Positions 1 to 11,832 of a DNA stretch of 64,000 nucleotides are shown in pieces. How positions within the stretch are numbered: position 1 is the first letter of the stretch; each line of letters begins with the position of its first letter. The DNA comes from Mangifera indica (taxonomy: Eukaryota > Streptophyta > Magnoliopsida > Sapindales > Anacardiaceae), in contig NC_058153.1 in the NCBI RefSeq assembly GCF_011075055.1, positions 13,206,001-13,270,000 on the forward strand, given 5' to 3'. The notes beneath the pieces are model-generated. The model had not been told where the DNA came from. It did no database searches and saw only the letters and a list, made by a program, of their open reading frames with translations. A program made the translations under genes and the position numbers.

Positions 1-1877
1 AGAGAGTACCCCAAGTAAAGGGTGGCTGAGACAGGTCCACTCAGACTTCGGAGATCAAAGACGAGATAGTTTATGGAGTACAAGAAAATGTAGATTGCAA
101 CTGATCCGGAAGCAAAGAAGGATTTCCACCACCATTTCCAGTCCTCAACACAAAGATGCATGTATGTGAGAACAAGAGATACTTCGGCACAAACCACCAC
201 AAGCAGCATCAAAACAATCAAGAGGAAACCAAAAACATAGTAAAAACGACCCATCCAGATGCTAGACATGATAAAGAAGAGCTCAATGAAGAGGGTACCA
301 AATGGAAGAGTGCCAGCACCAAGAACTAAAAGCCAAGATGGGTATCTCTGGGCAGGGATTTCACGTGGAATCTGGTTGGTTCTAACAGGGTATTCAATAT
401 GAGGTGCCTTTGCCCCAAGGTATCCGCCAAATAGGGTAAGGGGTACAGAGATGCAGAACCATAGCAGAAGCAAAATAACAAATAAAGAGAATGGAATGGC
501 TCCTGTGCTATGACTGCCCCACAACAAGAAATTCAAAGTGGTTAGAATCAAAAAGGAAATACCAGGGAAAAAACAAGCAACCCTCCATGCCACAGAAATC
601 CATCCTTTAAGACCACCGCCACCAATTGTCCTCCACAGACGAACGGCGACATAGCCACCTGGAACACCAAGAATCATGTAGAAAATCAGCATACCTATGA
701 TAAGAGTTCCACGGGAAGCTGGTGACATGAATCCAAGAGCAGCAAACAAAATAGTCACAACAGCCATGCCGAGAATCTGCACTCCATCTCCAACCACAAT
801 GCACAAAAGCCCAGGATTGCTTGGGGCACGGAAAACATCCCCCACGACAAGCTTCCACCCAGACAATTCCTCATTCATTTGTGTTTGAGCCTCTTTGTCA
901 AGCTCCTCATACCGAGTAAGATCACGCCGAACAGTCCTCAAAAAGATCACAAGAACAATACCGGCAAGGAAAGTGATGACCATAAGAGAATTCAAGATTG
1001 AGAACCAATGGACCTTCGATCCCTCCATCTTCAAATAGGCATCCCAACGTGATGGCCACTTAATATCACTCACATCAAAGTTAACCTCATAAGTGAACAC
1101 AAGTGGTTGACCCTCCTTAATAGGCATAGACACAATGTTTGAATCACATCTAATCTGATTCAGGTACTTGCCATACATCTTCAATCCCTTCACCGAGTCA
1201 ACATTATGCATCACACTACATGGCACAACCTCAAATCCAACAACCATATAACCAGGATCATCAGATCCATCACTAGCCTTCATTGGAATCACCTCGGCAC
1301 CATCACCAGTACCCATAACACGTGCAACATTAGTTTCCTCATACTTATGGACAAGAACCTTAAACTTCAAATGATTAAACACATAATAAGCATCTTGATA
1401 CTTAACCCCAACTGGAAAACCAGTCCACCTCAAAAGATAGCCATCCTTCTTGGTGTACCTTATTGCAGGCAAATTATCAAGGATCAAATTAACCTGATAC
1501 AACTCATCAATCCTCTGCTTCAACAAATTAAAATTATCTTTCGACAACGGATCCGTTTTACACAGAAAGATATCACTTTCATTGTTATACATCTTAAACC
1601 TATAGGGAGAATTCTCAATCCTATCACCCATCAAAAGCTCACCAAGATTCTCAGCACTATCTTTGACGCCCTCTTGAGGCTTACAAAAAGGCAAACTGTA
1701 ATAACTAAAGGGCATTTCGGTTTCTATAGAAGAAATTGAATTAACTTTCACAGACAACACATCAGCGACGTCGTATTTGTGAGGGTAGCTACCAGGCAAG
1801 TAAAACCCATAAGAAAAAGATTGAAATATCAAGATAAAAGACAGTACACAAACGCTAAAATTGCGTGTTAAGTCCAT
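1..1877 (-). CDS. Transmembrane 9 superfamily (TM9SF/nonaspanin, EMP70 family) protein, 3' end outside window
   Basis: An uninterrupted reading frame of 625 codons runs from ATG 1877 to the window edge with no intron. The protein opens MDLTRN followed by a hydrophobic signal peptide (about residues 7-25). A lumenal domain follows, with family blocks such as EMPFSYYSLPFCKP and AENLGELLMGDRIENSPY. The first membrane span starts near residue 290, followed by further hydrophobic spans, with signatures GVPGGYVAVRLWRTIGG, FGGYLGAKAPHIEYPVRTN and CVEDWKWWWKSF. Plant members are about 640-660 residues, so roughly 30 residues, including the C-terminal Golgi-retention tail, lie outside. TM9SF proteins act in Golgi/endosomal membranes in protein sorting; that role is family knowledge. 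The start is supported by the signal peptide and an upstream TATA box. No break is visible, so it looks functional. Confidence 0.96.
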   Translation of the reverse strand, partial: MDLTRNFSVCVLSFILIFQSFSYGFYLPGSYPHKYDVADVLSVKVNSISSIETEMPFSYYSLPFCKPQEGVKDSAENLGELLMGDRIENSPYRFKMYNNESDIFLCKTDPLSKDNFNLLKQRIDELYQVNLILDNLPAIRYTKKDGYLLRWTGFPVGVKYQDAYYVFNHLKFKVLVHKYEETNVARVMGTGDGAEVIPMKASDGSDDPGYMVVGFEVVPCSVMHNVDSVKGLKMYGKYLNQIRCDSNIVSMPIKEGQPLVFTYEVNFDVSDIKWPSRWDAYLKMEGSKVHWFSILNSLMVITFLAGIVLVIFLRTVRRDLTRYEELDKEAQTQMNEELSGWKLVVGDVFRAPSNPGLLCIVVGDGVQILGMAVVTILFAALGFMSPASRGTLIIGMLIFYMILGVPGGYVAVRLWRTIGGGGLKGWISVAWRVACFFPGISFLILTTLNFLLWGSHSTGAIPFSLFVILLLLWFCISVPLTLFGGYLGAKAPHIEYPVRTNQIPREIPAQRYPSWLLVLGAGTLPFGTLFIELFFIMSSIWMGRFYYVFGFLLIVLMLLVVVCAEVSLVLTYMHLCVEDWKWWWKSFFASGSVAIYIFLYSINYLVFDLRSLSGPVSATLYLGYS

Positions 1878-2092
1878 TATTGATCAGTTTTGGATGAATT
1901 TGACGTAGATCCGGGAGACCCAGATCGTGAAATGAATGAAAAAGCAAACTATGAAATAGTAAAAGCAATACACAATCAATAAATGATGAAACAGAGAAGG
2001 TTACAGAGGGTTCTGGATCTGACTGACCTTTGAGAGAGAGAATTGAGAGTCTATGACTATGTGAACAGGGAGAGATTTTGTGTTTGAAGAGC

Positions 2093-2099
2093 TTTTATA
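2093..2099 (-). promoter_or_regulatory. TATA box of the TM9SF gene
   Basis: The minus strand reads ATATAAAAGC here, 216 bases upstream of the ATG. Transcription would start near 2065, giving a leader of about 190 bases. This is inferred from motif and position only. Confidence 0.55.
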
Positions 2100-2100
2100 T

Positions 2101-3506
2101 GGGATGGATTTGATTTTGTTACTATACTATTTACAGTTTCTCTTTCATATTAATAACATTAAAAAAATAATTAATGAATTTCCAAACTTTCATTAGAGAT
2201 TAAAAAAATGAAAAACACAAAGGAAAATAAGTTTTCACATAATAATAATATAATAAAATTATATAATTAAATAAATTGTGTAAAATTATACTTACCCACT
2301 AAAATAATAATTATTTTTTTTCACTTTAAAATTATATTTTTAAAATTACATATTTGTATGAATAAATTTATATTATAATAATATTTGAATTTTGGTTTAG
2401 GATCATTTAAGTTGTTTAATATTCTGACTAATTGGGTATAGCTAAACTTATATATCTTAAGCTTAGATAGATCTAATTCTACTTCCTATCCATGTTTCCG
2501 AATCAAAATAGGGCTTTGATCAAGTTGGAGGGCATGGTTTGATTAGGACATAAGAACTATTGATATACAAATTAACAAATATAATTATAATATATATTCA
2601 AATAGAATTGTGGTCGGGTGACGTATTGTGTAAAAAATTTTCAGTAAAATTTTTCATGTGCTTTATGCCCTACATTTCACAATATATCCAAAAATGTCAA
2701 ATGAAAGTGATAAGAGTTTTGAGTAATAAATATATTTAGATAAGGCTGATAAGTTTGATAGAGAATCGATGATAAATCCAATCGAGATAATAGTTAAAAC
2801 TTGTTTTAACCATCAAACTAAATTCACTTTTGATTAAACCGAATGAATCATATCAAGTCACAATTTAATCGTTTATACAAGTTAATTCAACTATCATATT
2901 AGTATCAATATGACTAAAATCCATTGTAAATTTTTATTATATCATATTAATATTATTTATCTATCTGATCGATTAAATCAATTAATCTATAGACTAACCC
3001 TTTGTTCATATTAATATCCAATTTGAATCCAAAAATATTTGGTATTCAATACTATCTTGTAATTAAAAAAAAAAAAAAATCATAACATTAAAAGGTGCAA
3101 ACTCACTAAGAGTTTAGCGAGGGACAAGAATTTTAACCACATTTCCACTATTATTGTAATTGAATCTTGAAAGAGTGAAAGTTACATTACAATTTCATGA
3201 TAAAGAAAGCATACCAAAAGATGATAAAATAAGAAATGGAAACTTCAACAGGAACTGTGTGTATGGTCAATGTGATTGAATCACAAGCTTTTATCACATT
3301 TCTTGCCTTTTCCATCACATGGCTAAGCACGCAAAACAAGAGCTCCATTCAAATCCTTCACCAGAAAGAAACAACCATTAAAAAAAAAAAAAAATACAAA
3401 CTGCAAATTGAAAAGGGCTCAAAGAGAGTTCCTCAACAAGAAGGGTATTATCATTTGATGATAGAATCTTGCTAGTTGATCAATGGAAAACAATGAGTCT
3501 TACTTA
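2101..3506. other. AT-rich intergenic DNA upstream of TM9SF
   Basis: Low-complexity AT-rich sequence with poly-A and poly-T runs and no credible gene. A short open frame at 3236-3475 has a lysine-run composition from poly-A and no recognisable domain. Confidence 0.6.
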
Positions 3507-3653
3507 GGGTTGGATTCAAACCGAACTGAACTTAAACATAGGCTGGTTAAATATTATCATCAACAAGATAAATAGTGTCATCTACGTGATAAATAGTGTC
3601 ATTGAAAGGGAATTCGAGCTAAGCTAGCTCAATTCGGATCCAATTCTAGTCCC
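3507..3653. repeat. MITE-like short repeat
   Basis: It begins with GGGTTGGATTCAAACCGAA and ends with the approximate inverse (the complement of the right end is GGGACTAGAATTGGATCCGA). The ends are imperfect inverted repeats about 147 bases apart. Similar end sequences occur near 11.1-11.5, 35.9 and 63.0 kb, so it looks like a dispersed non-coding family. No target duplication was established. Confidence 0.4.
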
Positions 3654-4308
3654 ACACTTCTACTAATGTTTATAAATTTAGATTAACTATATGTGTAATT
3701 TGTCAAAGATTGAATGCATATTGATCAAACAAAAAGTATGATCGATTGAACGAGAAAGATATTCTATGAATTCAATTGGCATTCATAGCAAGTATTGAAA
3801 ATGAGTTAATAACACTATCACCCAAAAGAAAGTAAAACTTTAAAGGGAAAGATATAGAAACCTTTCCAGGGAATTTTCATGGCTGTCAAGAACCCAGTAA
3901 CAAAATATTCAATGCATTGCAACTTGTCATTTGACTATTTATAACTTGAATAAGCTAATAATATGATACTGCAGTGTTGAACAACGAGGAAGCTTGCACT
4001 GAACGCAGATACCTAAGAATAACATACATCAGTAGAGGCCATTCTGAGGGAAAAACCTTCAAAGGGACAGGACACTATCGTAAAGATCAGAGCCATTAAG
4101 TATCGAACATGCAAAATTATCTCAATGCTATGCAAATACACTTGGGTTTAACACTATCATAATAAGATCTCAATGCAACAAAGATTGAGAAGACTGAACC
4201 AAATTATTGATATATACCATTTTACTGAAAGCTCTCAAGCAAAGATAGTTCAGAAGTAAAACAAGAAACTTTGGTAAAGGTTGAATTCATATCTCAACCA
4301 AATGACCA

Positions 4309-4706
4309 TCACTGCTCCTTGGAGTAATAATTTGCCTCATGCAACTCGTCAATCCTCTTCTTCAACTAATCAAAATTATCTTTTGATAACAGATCAGATT
4401 TACACAAAAGAGATTTCAGTTTCATTGGCATGCAATTTAAACTTAATGGGATAATCCTCGATCACACCACTCATCAAAGGTTCACCAAGATTCTCAGCAC
4501 TATCTTTGACACCTTCCAGTGGCTTACAAAAGGGCAAACTGTAGTAACTCAAGGGCATTTCAGTGTCTATACAAGTGATCAAACAAACTATCACCAATAC
4601 CAAATTTGTCCAGTTAGTTACCACATAAGTAAAGCCCACAACAAAAAAATTGAAACATCAAGAAAACAAACAACACACAGATGTTAAAATTGTGAGCTAA
4701 GTCCAT
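4309..4706 (-). pseudogene. TM9SF 5'-end duplicate, broken
   Basis: The minus strand from ATG 4706 reads MDLAHNFNICVLF, matching the start of the gene at 1-1877. After the signal-peptide region it meets a stop and has lost the segment equivalent to HKYDVADVLSVKV. Homology resumes in another frame with TEMPLSYYSLPFCKPLEGVK and AENLGEPLMSGVIE. A one-base shift follows, then a stop in LSKDNFD*LKKRIDEL. Similarity fades near 4310. The equivalent of the 5' leader, up to about 4880, also matches weakly. So this is an old partial duplication of the promoter-proximal end, lacking all membrane spans and not a functional transporter. Confidence 0.88.
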
Positions 4707-4890
4707 TTTTTTATTAAAACTGTGTCAAATCAGGATTATGAACGGAATGAAAATGTAAGATACTATAGCAGTAAACAGCAATATAAAAGCTAAAAAAGAT
4801 GGAACAAAGACAAGGGTATATGGATATGAATGTCCCTCAAGAGAGTGAATAGAGAATTTGCATTCATAGAATTATATATATGGTGGTAAA

Positions 4891-5655
4891 TCTTCATGCA
4901 AACCTTATAAAATGCACAATTGCTGTGTCTTGGAGTTTGATTGGAATGATAGAAAAGGGATCATTAATATCTTGACAAACTCTTATTAGAGCTTAAAAAT
5001 TTGAGGACATGGATAAACGGTGAAATTTCTATAATCATATCTGGCTCTTGGTTCAATTAGATCTCAAAGTTTGGTAATCTTCTTAGACCAATTGGGCCTT
5101 AGGTTGTGTATTATTTAATCATATATAGTATAGTTCAATTTTTATATCATAACTTGCTTTAGCTTAGATCTAAATCTACTTAACACTGGAACATAGTAAA
5201 TTGAAGTCACTTAATTTACAGCAGGATATATCAAGTTGTCATTTGATCTCACATGCTTCTACACCCCATATTCCTCAATTGTTTGCCAAAAAGTCAACTG
5301 ACAAAAAATAAAAAATAAAAGACAAAACAAACATGCATAGCACAATCAATGAAATATATAATGTAGGAGCTGGATTTGAGGTGTAAGTTGGGCGTGAGGC
5401 ACACCACAAAGTTTACCAAGAAGTATCAGAAAAGGGTCCAGACGCCAAGACTAATGAAAGAGGTTATATTTAATTCAAACACAACATAATTACACAATAT
5501 CTGCAATGGAAAAGGCTGGATCAGTGCAAAAGAGATTTCCAGGAAAGTAACAAAGTTTCATGCTCGGAAATAAAGTTGAAGTGCACTGATTGCAGGAGAG
5601 ATACTTGCCATAACTGGCTAACTTACAAGAAACTAGAAATATACTTTATCTAAGA
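4891..5655. other. Intergenic, nothing recognised
   Basis: AT-rich DNA with no coding signal on either strand. Confidence 0.5.
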
Positions 5656-6327
5656 AATTTTAAGGGGAAATTGAAATTTTTACCATTTTTTTATTCCGTG
5701 TATACAAAATTGCCACCTATCCTAAAGCTTTCACAAATATACCACAACAGTACTCACCTTCCCCAAAATACCCCTCTTCAATCTTTCATGCATAAATTCT
5801 CTCTCCTCTTCTCTGCAACTTTTTTTTTTCTTCTTTCTCTTCTTCCAAAGTTATAAAAAAATCACTCTCTCTTCTCCCTCATCTTCAAAAAACAAAAACA
5901 GGAAGGAAACAACCAAATTCTTCAAATTAAGAATTCTTCAAAGTAAGGATTTTAAAAAAAAAAAGGGGAAAAAAAAAAGCAACCTACAAGATAAAAAATG
6001 ACCATCGAAGAAATGACCATGTAAGATGATCATGTAACAGTATTTAACTGGAAAAAAAAAAAAATTGCTATTTAAGCATTTAAGTGAAACAAAAAAAACT
6101 GGACATTTAACTTAAAAAAAAAAAAAGGTTAGCGTGAAAGTTACTGTGTAACGCCAACCCTTAATATATGTATATAATATTAAATAATATTATTATATTA
6201 ATATAATATATTATATACTATAATATTATAATATATTATAATTTATATAATTAAATTATAATATTTTATAATATAATATTACATATATAATATAAAATAT
6301 ATTATATATAATATATATAATTATTAC

Positions 6328-6390
6328 AGGGGTTGGCGGCATCGCCAACCCTTGGCGACGCCAAGGGTTGGCGATGCCGCCAACCCCTGG
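6328..6390. repeat. GC-rich palindrome inside the foldback element
   Basis: Arms containing GGGGTTGGCGGCATCGCCAA pair with their inverse around a GGCG/CGCC centre near 6358. Each arm is itself a small palindrome (GGTTGGCG...CGCCAACC). It is surrounded by pure AT sequence. Confidence 0.85.
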
Positions 6391-6820
6391 TAATATATAT
6401 TATATATAATAAAATTTATATAATTATAAATATTATATTATAATATTATTTTATATTTTATAAAATATATGTAAAAGTAGTATGGGTTGACGATAAGGAA
6501 AATTGGCCTGTAGCATTAATGTAGGATGGGCCCACCTTTTATAAAGCAAAACATGATTTTTATATATATATAATTATTTAATTATATATATATAATTATA
6601 TTATATATTAATATATGATATATTATATTATATTTTAATTAGAATATTATAATTATATTATATAATTATATATTATAATATATTATATACTATAATATTA
6701 TCATATAATAATATATTAATATAATATATAATATATTATAATTTAAATAAATTATTATAATATAATATTACATATATAATATAATATATATAAAATATAT
6801 TATATATAATTATTACCAGG

Positions 6821-6842
6821 GGTTGGCGGCATCGCCAACCCT
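6821..6842. repeat. Half-palindrome GGTTGGCG...CGCCAACC
   Basis: A second copy of the arm seen at 6328. It lies at the head of a ~440-bp internal direct duplication: the downstream word TGTAGCATTAATG recurs at about 6512 and 6953. Confidence 0.75.
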
Positions 6843-7020
6843 GATTATATATATTATATATATAATATATAATATTATATTATAATATAATTTTATATTT
6901 TATAAAATATATGTAAAAGGAGTCTGGGTTGGCGATAAGGGGAAATTGGCCTGTAGCATTAATGTAGAGTGGGCCCACCCTTTATAAAGCAAAGCATGAT
7001 TTATATATATATGTAATTAT

Positions 7021-7027
<7 letters not shown>

Positions 7028-7096
<69 letters not shown>
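7028..7096. repeat. (TA)n microsatellite
   Basis: Uninterrupted TA dinucleotides for about 68 bases inside the foldback element. It is a likely assembly-length error site. Confidence 0.95.
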
Positions 7097-7101
<5 letters not shown>

Positions 7102-8055
7102 TAATATATGATATATTATTTATATTATTATAATATTAAAGATATTCTAGTATTAATAATTATATATTATAATATATAATATTATATATATTAATATAAT
7201 ATATATAATATTATATTAATATATTACAATAATATTATATATTATAATATTAATATTATAATATTATAATATTTTATATATAATATAATATTAATTATAT
7301 TTGTATCAAATTTCAAATTAATTTAACAAATTAAAAGGGTGAAAGCTGCTGGATTTTACGTCAATCCCTGAATTTAAATATATTATAATATTATAATCTA
7401 ATATTAATATATTATAATATAATATTATATATTATAATATATAATATGTATTAATATATTATTATATATATAATATATAAACCAAAGGTTGGCGGCACGC
7501 CAACCCTTGGTCAAAATAAAATAAAAAAAGGAGTTGGGGGCAAATGGTGGGACAAGGGAGCTGGGGAAATAAAAAAAAAAAAAAGGAAAAGTTGGCGTCC
7601 TGCTATCACTCTTTGGTTTTTTTGAATGGTAGGCCCACCTTTAATCCTTCCAGAGATTTATGACAGAAGCATCAGAATTCTCTGCAAGAAAATATTGCAG
7701 AGAATAAAATATATATAATATATTATATATAATATTTTATATTAATATAATGTATATATTATATTAATAATGTAAATAATAATATTATATGTATATTACA
7801 TAATAATATTATGTAATATATTATATAATTATTTAATTATATAATTATAATTATATTATATATAATATATTATAATATATAATAAAATATATATAATATT
7901 TTAAATTGCAAATATATAATAAAATATATTATATAAAATATAATATAATTATATATTATAATATATTAAATATAATATATAATATTATTATAATTAAATA
8001 ATTAAATAATTAAATAATATATATTTATAATATATAATATATATATATATATAAA

Positions 8056-8125
8056 GTCAAGGTTGGCGGAAACGCCAACCCTTGGCGCCAAGGGTTGGCG
8101 TTTCCGCCAACCTTGGCTTTATATA
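8056..8125. repeat. GC-rich perfect palindrome inside the foldback element
   Basis: AAGGTTGGCGGAAACGCCAA is followed by CCCTTGGCGCCAAGGG and the exact inverse of the first block. The centre is GGCGCC. It is a nested cruciform within the larger foldback. Further GGTTGGCG/CGCCAACC units occur at 7488-7510 and 8346-8368. Confidence 0.88.
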
Positions 8126-8876
8126 TATATATATATATTTTAATATAATTATAAAATAATATATTATTTATATTATTATAATATATAATATAATATTATA
8201 ATAATATTAAAATATAATATATATTATTATAATATTATATAATATAATATATATTATATAATAATAATATAATATAATTATAATATATAAAATTAATATA
8301 ATAATATAATAATATATATTAATATAAATACATTATATACATATAAGGGTTGGCGTTGCCAACCCTTCTATGTACAGGCCAGGTTGGCGTTAACAATTCC
8401 CAGATATTACGCCAAACTTTTTTTATGTTTTTTAGGTTAAACGTAAATTTTTTTTTAAAATTTTAATTCTTAAATGTTAATTTTTTTTTCCAGTTAAATC
8501 CTACTGAATGTGATATTCTTCGATGGTCATTTTTTTCCAGTTGAGTTTTTTTGTGAGTTGCTCTTTTTTTTTAAATCTTTATTTTAAAGAATTCTTAATC
8601 TGAAGAATTTTTTATTTCCTGCTTTTGTTTTTGAAATCTGAAGAATTCAATATTTTTTTCCAGAAGAGAGAGTGATTGATTCTTTTATCACTTTAGAATA
8701 AGAGAGAAAAAAATTGCAGAGAAGAGGAGAGAGAATTTGTGCATAAAAGATTGAAGAGGGGTATTTTGGGGAAGGTGATTACTGTTGTGGTATATTTATG
8801 AAAGCTTTAGAATAGGTGGTAATTTTGTATACACGAAATAAAAAAGTGGTAAAAATTTCAATATCCCAATTTTCAG

Positions 8877-11098
8877 ATCCAATAAATTATAAAGCAACCA
8901 TCTTTTATGTTATTTTAGTAAACACAATTTATAACTTCTGTTGGCACCCAACCCAAGCCTTGTGATTTTGGAAACCTGACCACATCCAAAGGATTTACAA
9001 TGCGTTGGGAATCATCAACACCCCCCTTCCCCAAGCTGGGGATTCAATTCAAGGAAAATTTAACCGGGAAGAGCTTGGCGGTGAATTTTATTTGTGGGGT
9101 CCAGTGTGGACGGTTCCGTTCGGTCGCCACGTGTACCATCTGCACACGTGTCTTTTCTTTGGGCTTTGATCTTGCGGACAAGGCAACGGGTTTCAGATTC
9201 GGATCCCTTCTATAATAATTGGGCCTTTGGATACTAACGCCCAAAAAATTAAATGGGTTTATGCTATCATTCGGGTTAGGCTTTTTTAAAATGAGCCCAC
9301 ATTAAAAACTAGATTCAAATCAAATCAATTTTGGTTTGAATTCATATTTAATTTAAATAAATTAAACTCAAGTTAAGTTTCGACATAACAGTTTAACTCG
9401 AGTTCAACGAATCATGCACAATTCTTTGCAAGAGTTTTAGTAATTTTTGTTTCTGATGACTCGTTTTACTCTTTTGACTTCTCTCTTTAATATTTTATTT
9501 TTTCTTTCTCACTCTATAATGATTCATCATTTTCTTTTTCATCGTTGTGCATCATTCAAGTCATTAAGGTACTTTTAAAAAATACTTTTCATTGAATTGT
9601 TGAGATCATCCTAGGATAACTACTAGAATAAAAGTTTATTCACAAGGTTAAGAAAAGCCTTTACACTTGAATAATTGAATTGTCAAGCAAACCAATTTAG
9701 GTGTAGTAGTTATGGAATTTGACAAACAGTAACATCTCTAAATCTAGCTAGCGTAGTTCTTTTAATTGTCTCATCTCATAACAAGTAATTAATTATTTCA
9801 TTTAATTTTTTAGTTGCCAATTTTACTCCTTTACCCATCTTCTCACTTTTCCCTCCTACAAGTATTCTCCATTAATGGTGTCTCTTCTTGCTCAACTATT
9901 ATATATTCTTTCATACTATAAAAAGTAGTAAACTAAGATATATTGTTTTAAAACTTAAACTAGATGGGTGATTGATTGATCTAATCAAGAGTCGATGGTT
10001 AGTTTGATATGGGCTAAGAAAAAAAACACGTTTTAGTGGTAAAATTCAAATATTCAACTGTCAGTCTTATCAAATCATCAAATTGACATTAACATAACTA
10101 TACCCAATTTTTAAAGCACAAATACCACTAAGCTAGAAGGATTTATTATTACTAACAAATAAAATGCTTAGAGTTATTTGGTGTAGCAAAAATTTGGGAA
10201 AGATCTAAATTAAATCAAACCTAAATAAAAGTAAATTTAAATTTGATTCAAATTCATAACAATTATTTTGAGACTGAACTCAACTTATTCGAATCGTTAA
10301 ACATAAGGAAAAGAATCAACAAATGGCAGAAAATATATATATATATTTTGAATCTAGAATAATTTTGGAAGAGGAAGAATTCGAATTGTTAACAAGGCGC
10401 ACAATGGATTTACTTGGAAGTTTGTGTTCAAATTTTCAACTTATATGGCCTGTTAATAGTGGTGCTCTCATTTATTCTGTGGGAAAGTCAGTTGGAAACA
10501 AATTGATAAAATTTCCATATTGCAAAGATATGAATTACAATGGATTCAATTAATCTTCATTCAACATTAAAATTGGGTTCCAAAATGTGTCACACATTTA
10601 TAACTTTGATCATCAATTAATTTTTACACTTCTTAAGTTTTCCAGAATCCATAGAAAAAATGCATCCCCTTTAGTGGTAGACTATCCTTACATTGCCCAT
10701 GCTGAACCCTTTCGGATCATACAATTGGCATAAACCTTAATCAATATCTTAAATTAAAGTACTCCGAAAATGTCCTAGAACTATGCCCTAATTAATTAAC
10801 CCATCTTAAACAATGTTACATTGGGATTATATAAATTAATTATAAATATTCAAATTAGATTAATTGCTTGTAATCGAGACCAGCTATGAGTGTCTTGTTA
10901 GTAACTTCAACTATAATTTGTTCAACTGTAATTTTAGTTCTTCTCACTCTCCCAGAAACCTCCTCGAACAAGCCAGAAAAACATGTCACGTTCTTTTCGT
11001 CCAGCCATCTACATATGACCAAGATTAATAAACGGGTTTATAACAATTTTCCCCTCAAGATTTGAAAATGTCAAAAATACACCCAAAAAAACTTGTTG
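8877..11098. other. Intergenic stretch with two G-boxes
   Basis: No gene recognised. GC content rises at 9000-9210, which includes two CACGTG G-boxes at 9128-9133 and 9145-9150. The open frames there (9000-9215 plus, 9044-9244 minus) overlap and show no domain. The rest is AT-rich; 9310-9420 and 10200-10300 carry worn words (TTGAATTC, CTCGAGTT) of the dispersed repeat seen at 11.1 kb. Confidence 0.5.
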
Positions 11099-11465
11099 AA
11101 TGTAAGACTAGATTTGAATAAAACTTGAGCTTGCCTAAGCTCGACTTAAGTACAACCATGTTGAGGTCAAACTCGTTTTAAAAGTGTTTGAACTTGACTT
11201 ATTTAAAAAGAGTCAAACTCGAATTCAAATTCGAACCAAGTTTTAATCTTGACTTGGTATTTTACTTAAACAAAATAACTAAAATAACATTATTTTAAAA
11301 CATATTAATAAAAATAATATCGTTTTAATTAATTTGAATCAAATTTTTCTATGCTTATGAGTTTAATAAGCCGAACACTCATTAAATTCAAACTCAAAAA
11401 TTTTATCCCTTAAAATTAAGCTCGTTTAACTCAAACTCAAATAAACTTGATTTGAATCTAACCCT
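11099..11465. repeat. Dispersed repeat rich in AAGCTCGA/TCGAGCTT words
   Basis: The left end (GACTAGATTTGAATAAAACT) resembles the inverse of the right end (GGGTTAGATTCAAATCAAG), so it has MITE-like inverted ends. The body repeats AACTCGAA/TTCGAACC-type words and is not coding. A related copy lies at 62748-63083. Confidence 0.45.
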
Positions 11466-11722
11466 AAATCAATGTTTATAAATTTTATTACTTCACAAGG
11501 ATTTTAATACCCTTTATTTGTATATCAGTAGTACTATCATATAAAACTTTACAGTCTTTATATGATAAGGAACGAATATCATTAATACGTGACAACCCTT
11601 TGGGTGCATTCTTACTTTCCAAAATTATTGGGAGTGTCTTTATTCTTAAAAACTTGAGGGAAATTTTATTGAACGGGACAGTGGGACACGGCTTTTCAAA
11701 CGCTCTATCCAGCGAAGAGCCA

Positions 11723-11730
11723 TATAAATA
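11723..11730 (+). promoter_or_regulatory. TATA box of small-family copy A
   Basis: TATAAATA lies 110 bases before ATG 11833, similar in spacing to the TATA boxes of copies B, D and G. Confidence 0.6.
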
Positions 11731-11832
11731 ACTACGACTAACAACTTGTTATAAATTCATGTCCCACCAAATTTTTTTTCTTAAAGGGTCTAGCTAGCGT
11801 GGTTCATTTCTTAACATTGCTGCTGCCATTGC

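Larger units (their letters stand above)
5665..8867. mobile_element. Non-autonomous Mutator-like foldback element
   Basis: The left end, GGGAAATTGAAATTTTTACC, is matched by the inverse of the right end, GGGATATTGAAATTTTTACC. Homology between the inverted arms continues inward for about 450 bases each (5665-6160 and 8370-8867), including the shared words ATGACCATCGAAGAA and TTTAACTGGAAAAAAA. Direct flanks AATTTTAAG (5656-5664) and AATTTTCAG (8868-8876) form a 9-bp target duplication with one mismatch. Terminal repeats starting GGGAAATTG and a 9-bp duplication are typical of Mutator-like elements. The interior is (TA)-rich with several GC-rich palindromes and codes for no transposase, so it depends on another element. 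Short open frames in the arms are not genes. Confidence 0.87.

Noticed and set aside
1206..1739. 177-codon plus-strand frame across the TM9SF gene
   Set aside because: It lies antisense to the continuous TM9SF coding frame, which has clear family signatures.
5671..5856. 61-codon frame in the foldback arm
   Set aside because: It lies entirely within the terminal inverted repeat. The Phe/Leu/Ser content comes from pyrimidine-rich repeat DNA.
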